DNA from: Limnoglobus roseus
Lineage (GTDB): Bacteria; Planctomycetota; Planctomycetia; Gemmatales; Gemmataceae
Assembly (NCBI RefSeq): GCF_008254045.1
Contig: NZ_CP042425.1
Span: forward strand, 3,596,001-3,660,000
Direction of reading: 5' to 3'
DNA length: 64,000 bases
Shown here: in pieces, positions 63,676 to 64,000 of the stretch
How positions within the stretch are numbered: the stretch's first letter is position 1
Layout: every line of letters begins with the position of its first letter
Made by a program: the position numbers and the translations under genes
The notes under the pieces: model-generated
What the model was told of the DNA's origin: nothing
What the model saw: the letters and a program-made list of their open reading frames with translations, nothing else
Database searches by the model: none

Positions 63676-64000
63676 ATGAGTGACGAGGCCAATAAGGACG
63701 ATCCCAAGGCCAAGGAATCGTACCCAAAACTGCAGACGGTTTCTGGACCACTGAACGTCGATATCCCGGTCGAAAACGATCCCGTCTCCACGACCTTCCC
63801 CACCAGCGGAACGTACGGTAGCAAAACAACGAACGGGTTCACCGTTAATGTGGCCGCGTCGGCAGCCTCCGGGGGATCCGGTGGCGGCGGCAGTGGCGCG
63901 GTGACGAATGGGAACTGGGGGTTCAATATCGCCATCCCCACGCCGCTGGGAACGAATCCTTACACGCTGACGTACAGCGTGACGACGTCCGCCAGTCCGC
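63676..64000 (+). CDS. Partial hypothetical protein, cut by the window edge
   Basis: An open frame from ATG 63676 runs off the end of the window (108 codons seen). The protein has a polar, Lys/Asp-rich start, no signal peptide, and then Thr/Ser/Gly-rich beta-type sequence (TSGTYGSKTTNGFTVNVAA, SGGSGGGGSG). It begins 31 bases after the kinase 4 stop on the same strand, so it may be cotranscribed with it. No family is recognised. Confidence 0.7.
   Translation, partial: MSDEANKDDPKAKESYPKLQTVSGPLNVDIPVENDPVSTTFPTSGTYGSKTTNGFTVNVAASAASGGSGGGGSGAVTNGNWGFNIAIPTPLGTNPYTLTYSVTTSASP

Overview
The window looks like chromosomal DNA of a planctomycete, most likely of the Gemmata group (Gemmataceae). The evidence is high GC with strong G/C third-position bias, four Hanks-type Ser/Thr kinases, a planctomycete-type cytochrome c/WD40 protein, a Minf_1886-family protein, a Gemmata-type 213-residue paralog protein, leucine-rich-repeat and FG-GAP surface proteins, and many long perfect palindromes between genes. 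I saw no rRNA, tRNA or CRISPR array. All calls rest on reading the sequence; no database search was run.

Layout. 11-6646: an exo/endonuclease/phosphatase-family membrane protein, a small lipoprotein, two Ser/Thr kinases, an unknown gene and a DUF2760 gene. 6826-11205: a plus-strand run of a PPC-domain secreted protein, a small membrane protein and a cytochrome c/WD40 protein. 11750-18657: an ECF sigma factor, hemC, a Gly-rich secreted protein, hslV-hslU and a third kinase. 18722-23951: esterase, D-Ala-D-Ala-ligase-like ATP-grasp enzyme, lysine 2,3-aminomutase-like radical SAM enzyme and an Hsp70. 24268-29531: an accessory-looking stretch with an XhoI/PaeR7I-type restriction-modification pair of visibly lower GC, an HNH endonuclease and a large McrB-like AAA+ protein with a DUF2461-like region. 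29769-37826: unknown genes, an isolated rplC, htpG and dacA. 38018-49404: a large FG-GAP protein; a minus-strand operon (GTPase, RicT-like, Minf_1886 and a small membrane protein); a YegP protein coupled to an unknown gene; a lipoprotein; an LRR protein and purine nucleoside phosphorylase. 49539-57507: a MASE1 histidine kinase, a coiled-coil membrane protein, a degenerate HD-GYP protein, a CPBP protease and secreted or membrane unknowns. 57488-64000: queC and queD, a probable selenoprotein, bacterioferritin with its ferredoxin, a zinc-ribbon kinase and a truncated gene at the edge.

Most striking: (1) the two reading frames at 59227-60537 join in frame through one UGA inside a Cys-Gly-UGA motif of a thioredoxin-like region, with a SECIS-like hairpin just downstream and a good Shine-Dalgarno only at the upstream start, so this is very probably an unannotated selenoprotein; (2) the DUF2461-like/McrB fusion lacking McrC; (3) several families of long palindromes, some forming stop codons or C-termini of genes (hemC, the 213-residue gene, the McrB-like gene), and heptamer tandem repeats, one of which encodes an insertion in a kinase catalytic loop.

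Functionally the window mixes housekeeping proteostasis (HslUV, HtpG, Hsp70), tetrapyrrole synthesis, cell-wall enzymes, 7-deazaguanine synthesis and iron storage with lineage-specific signalling and surface proteins.
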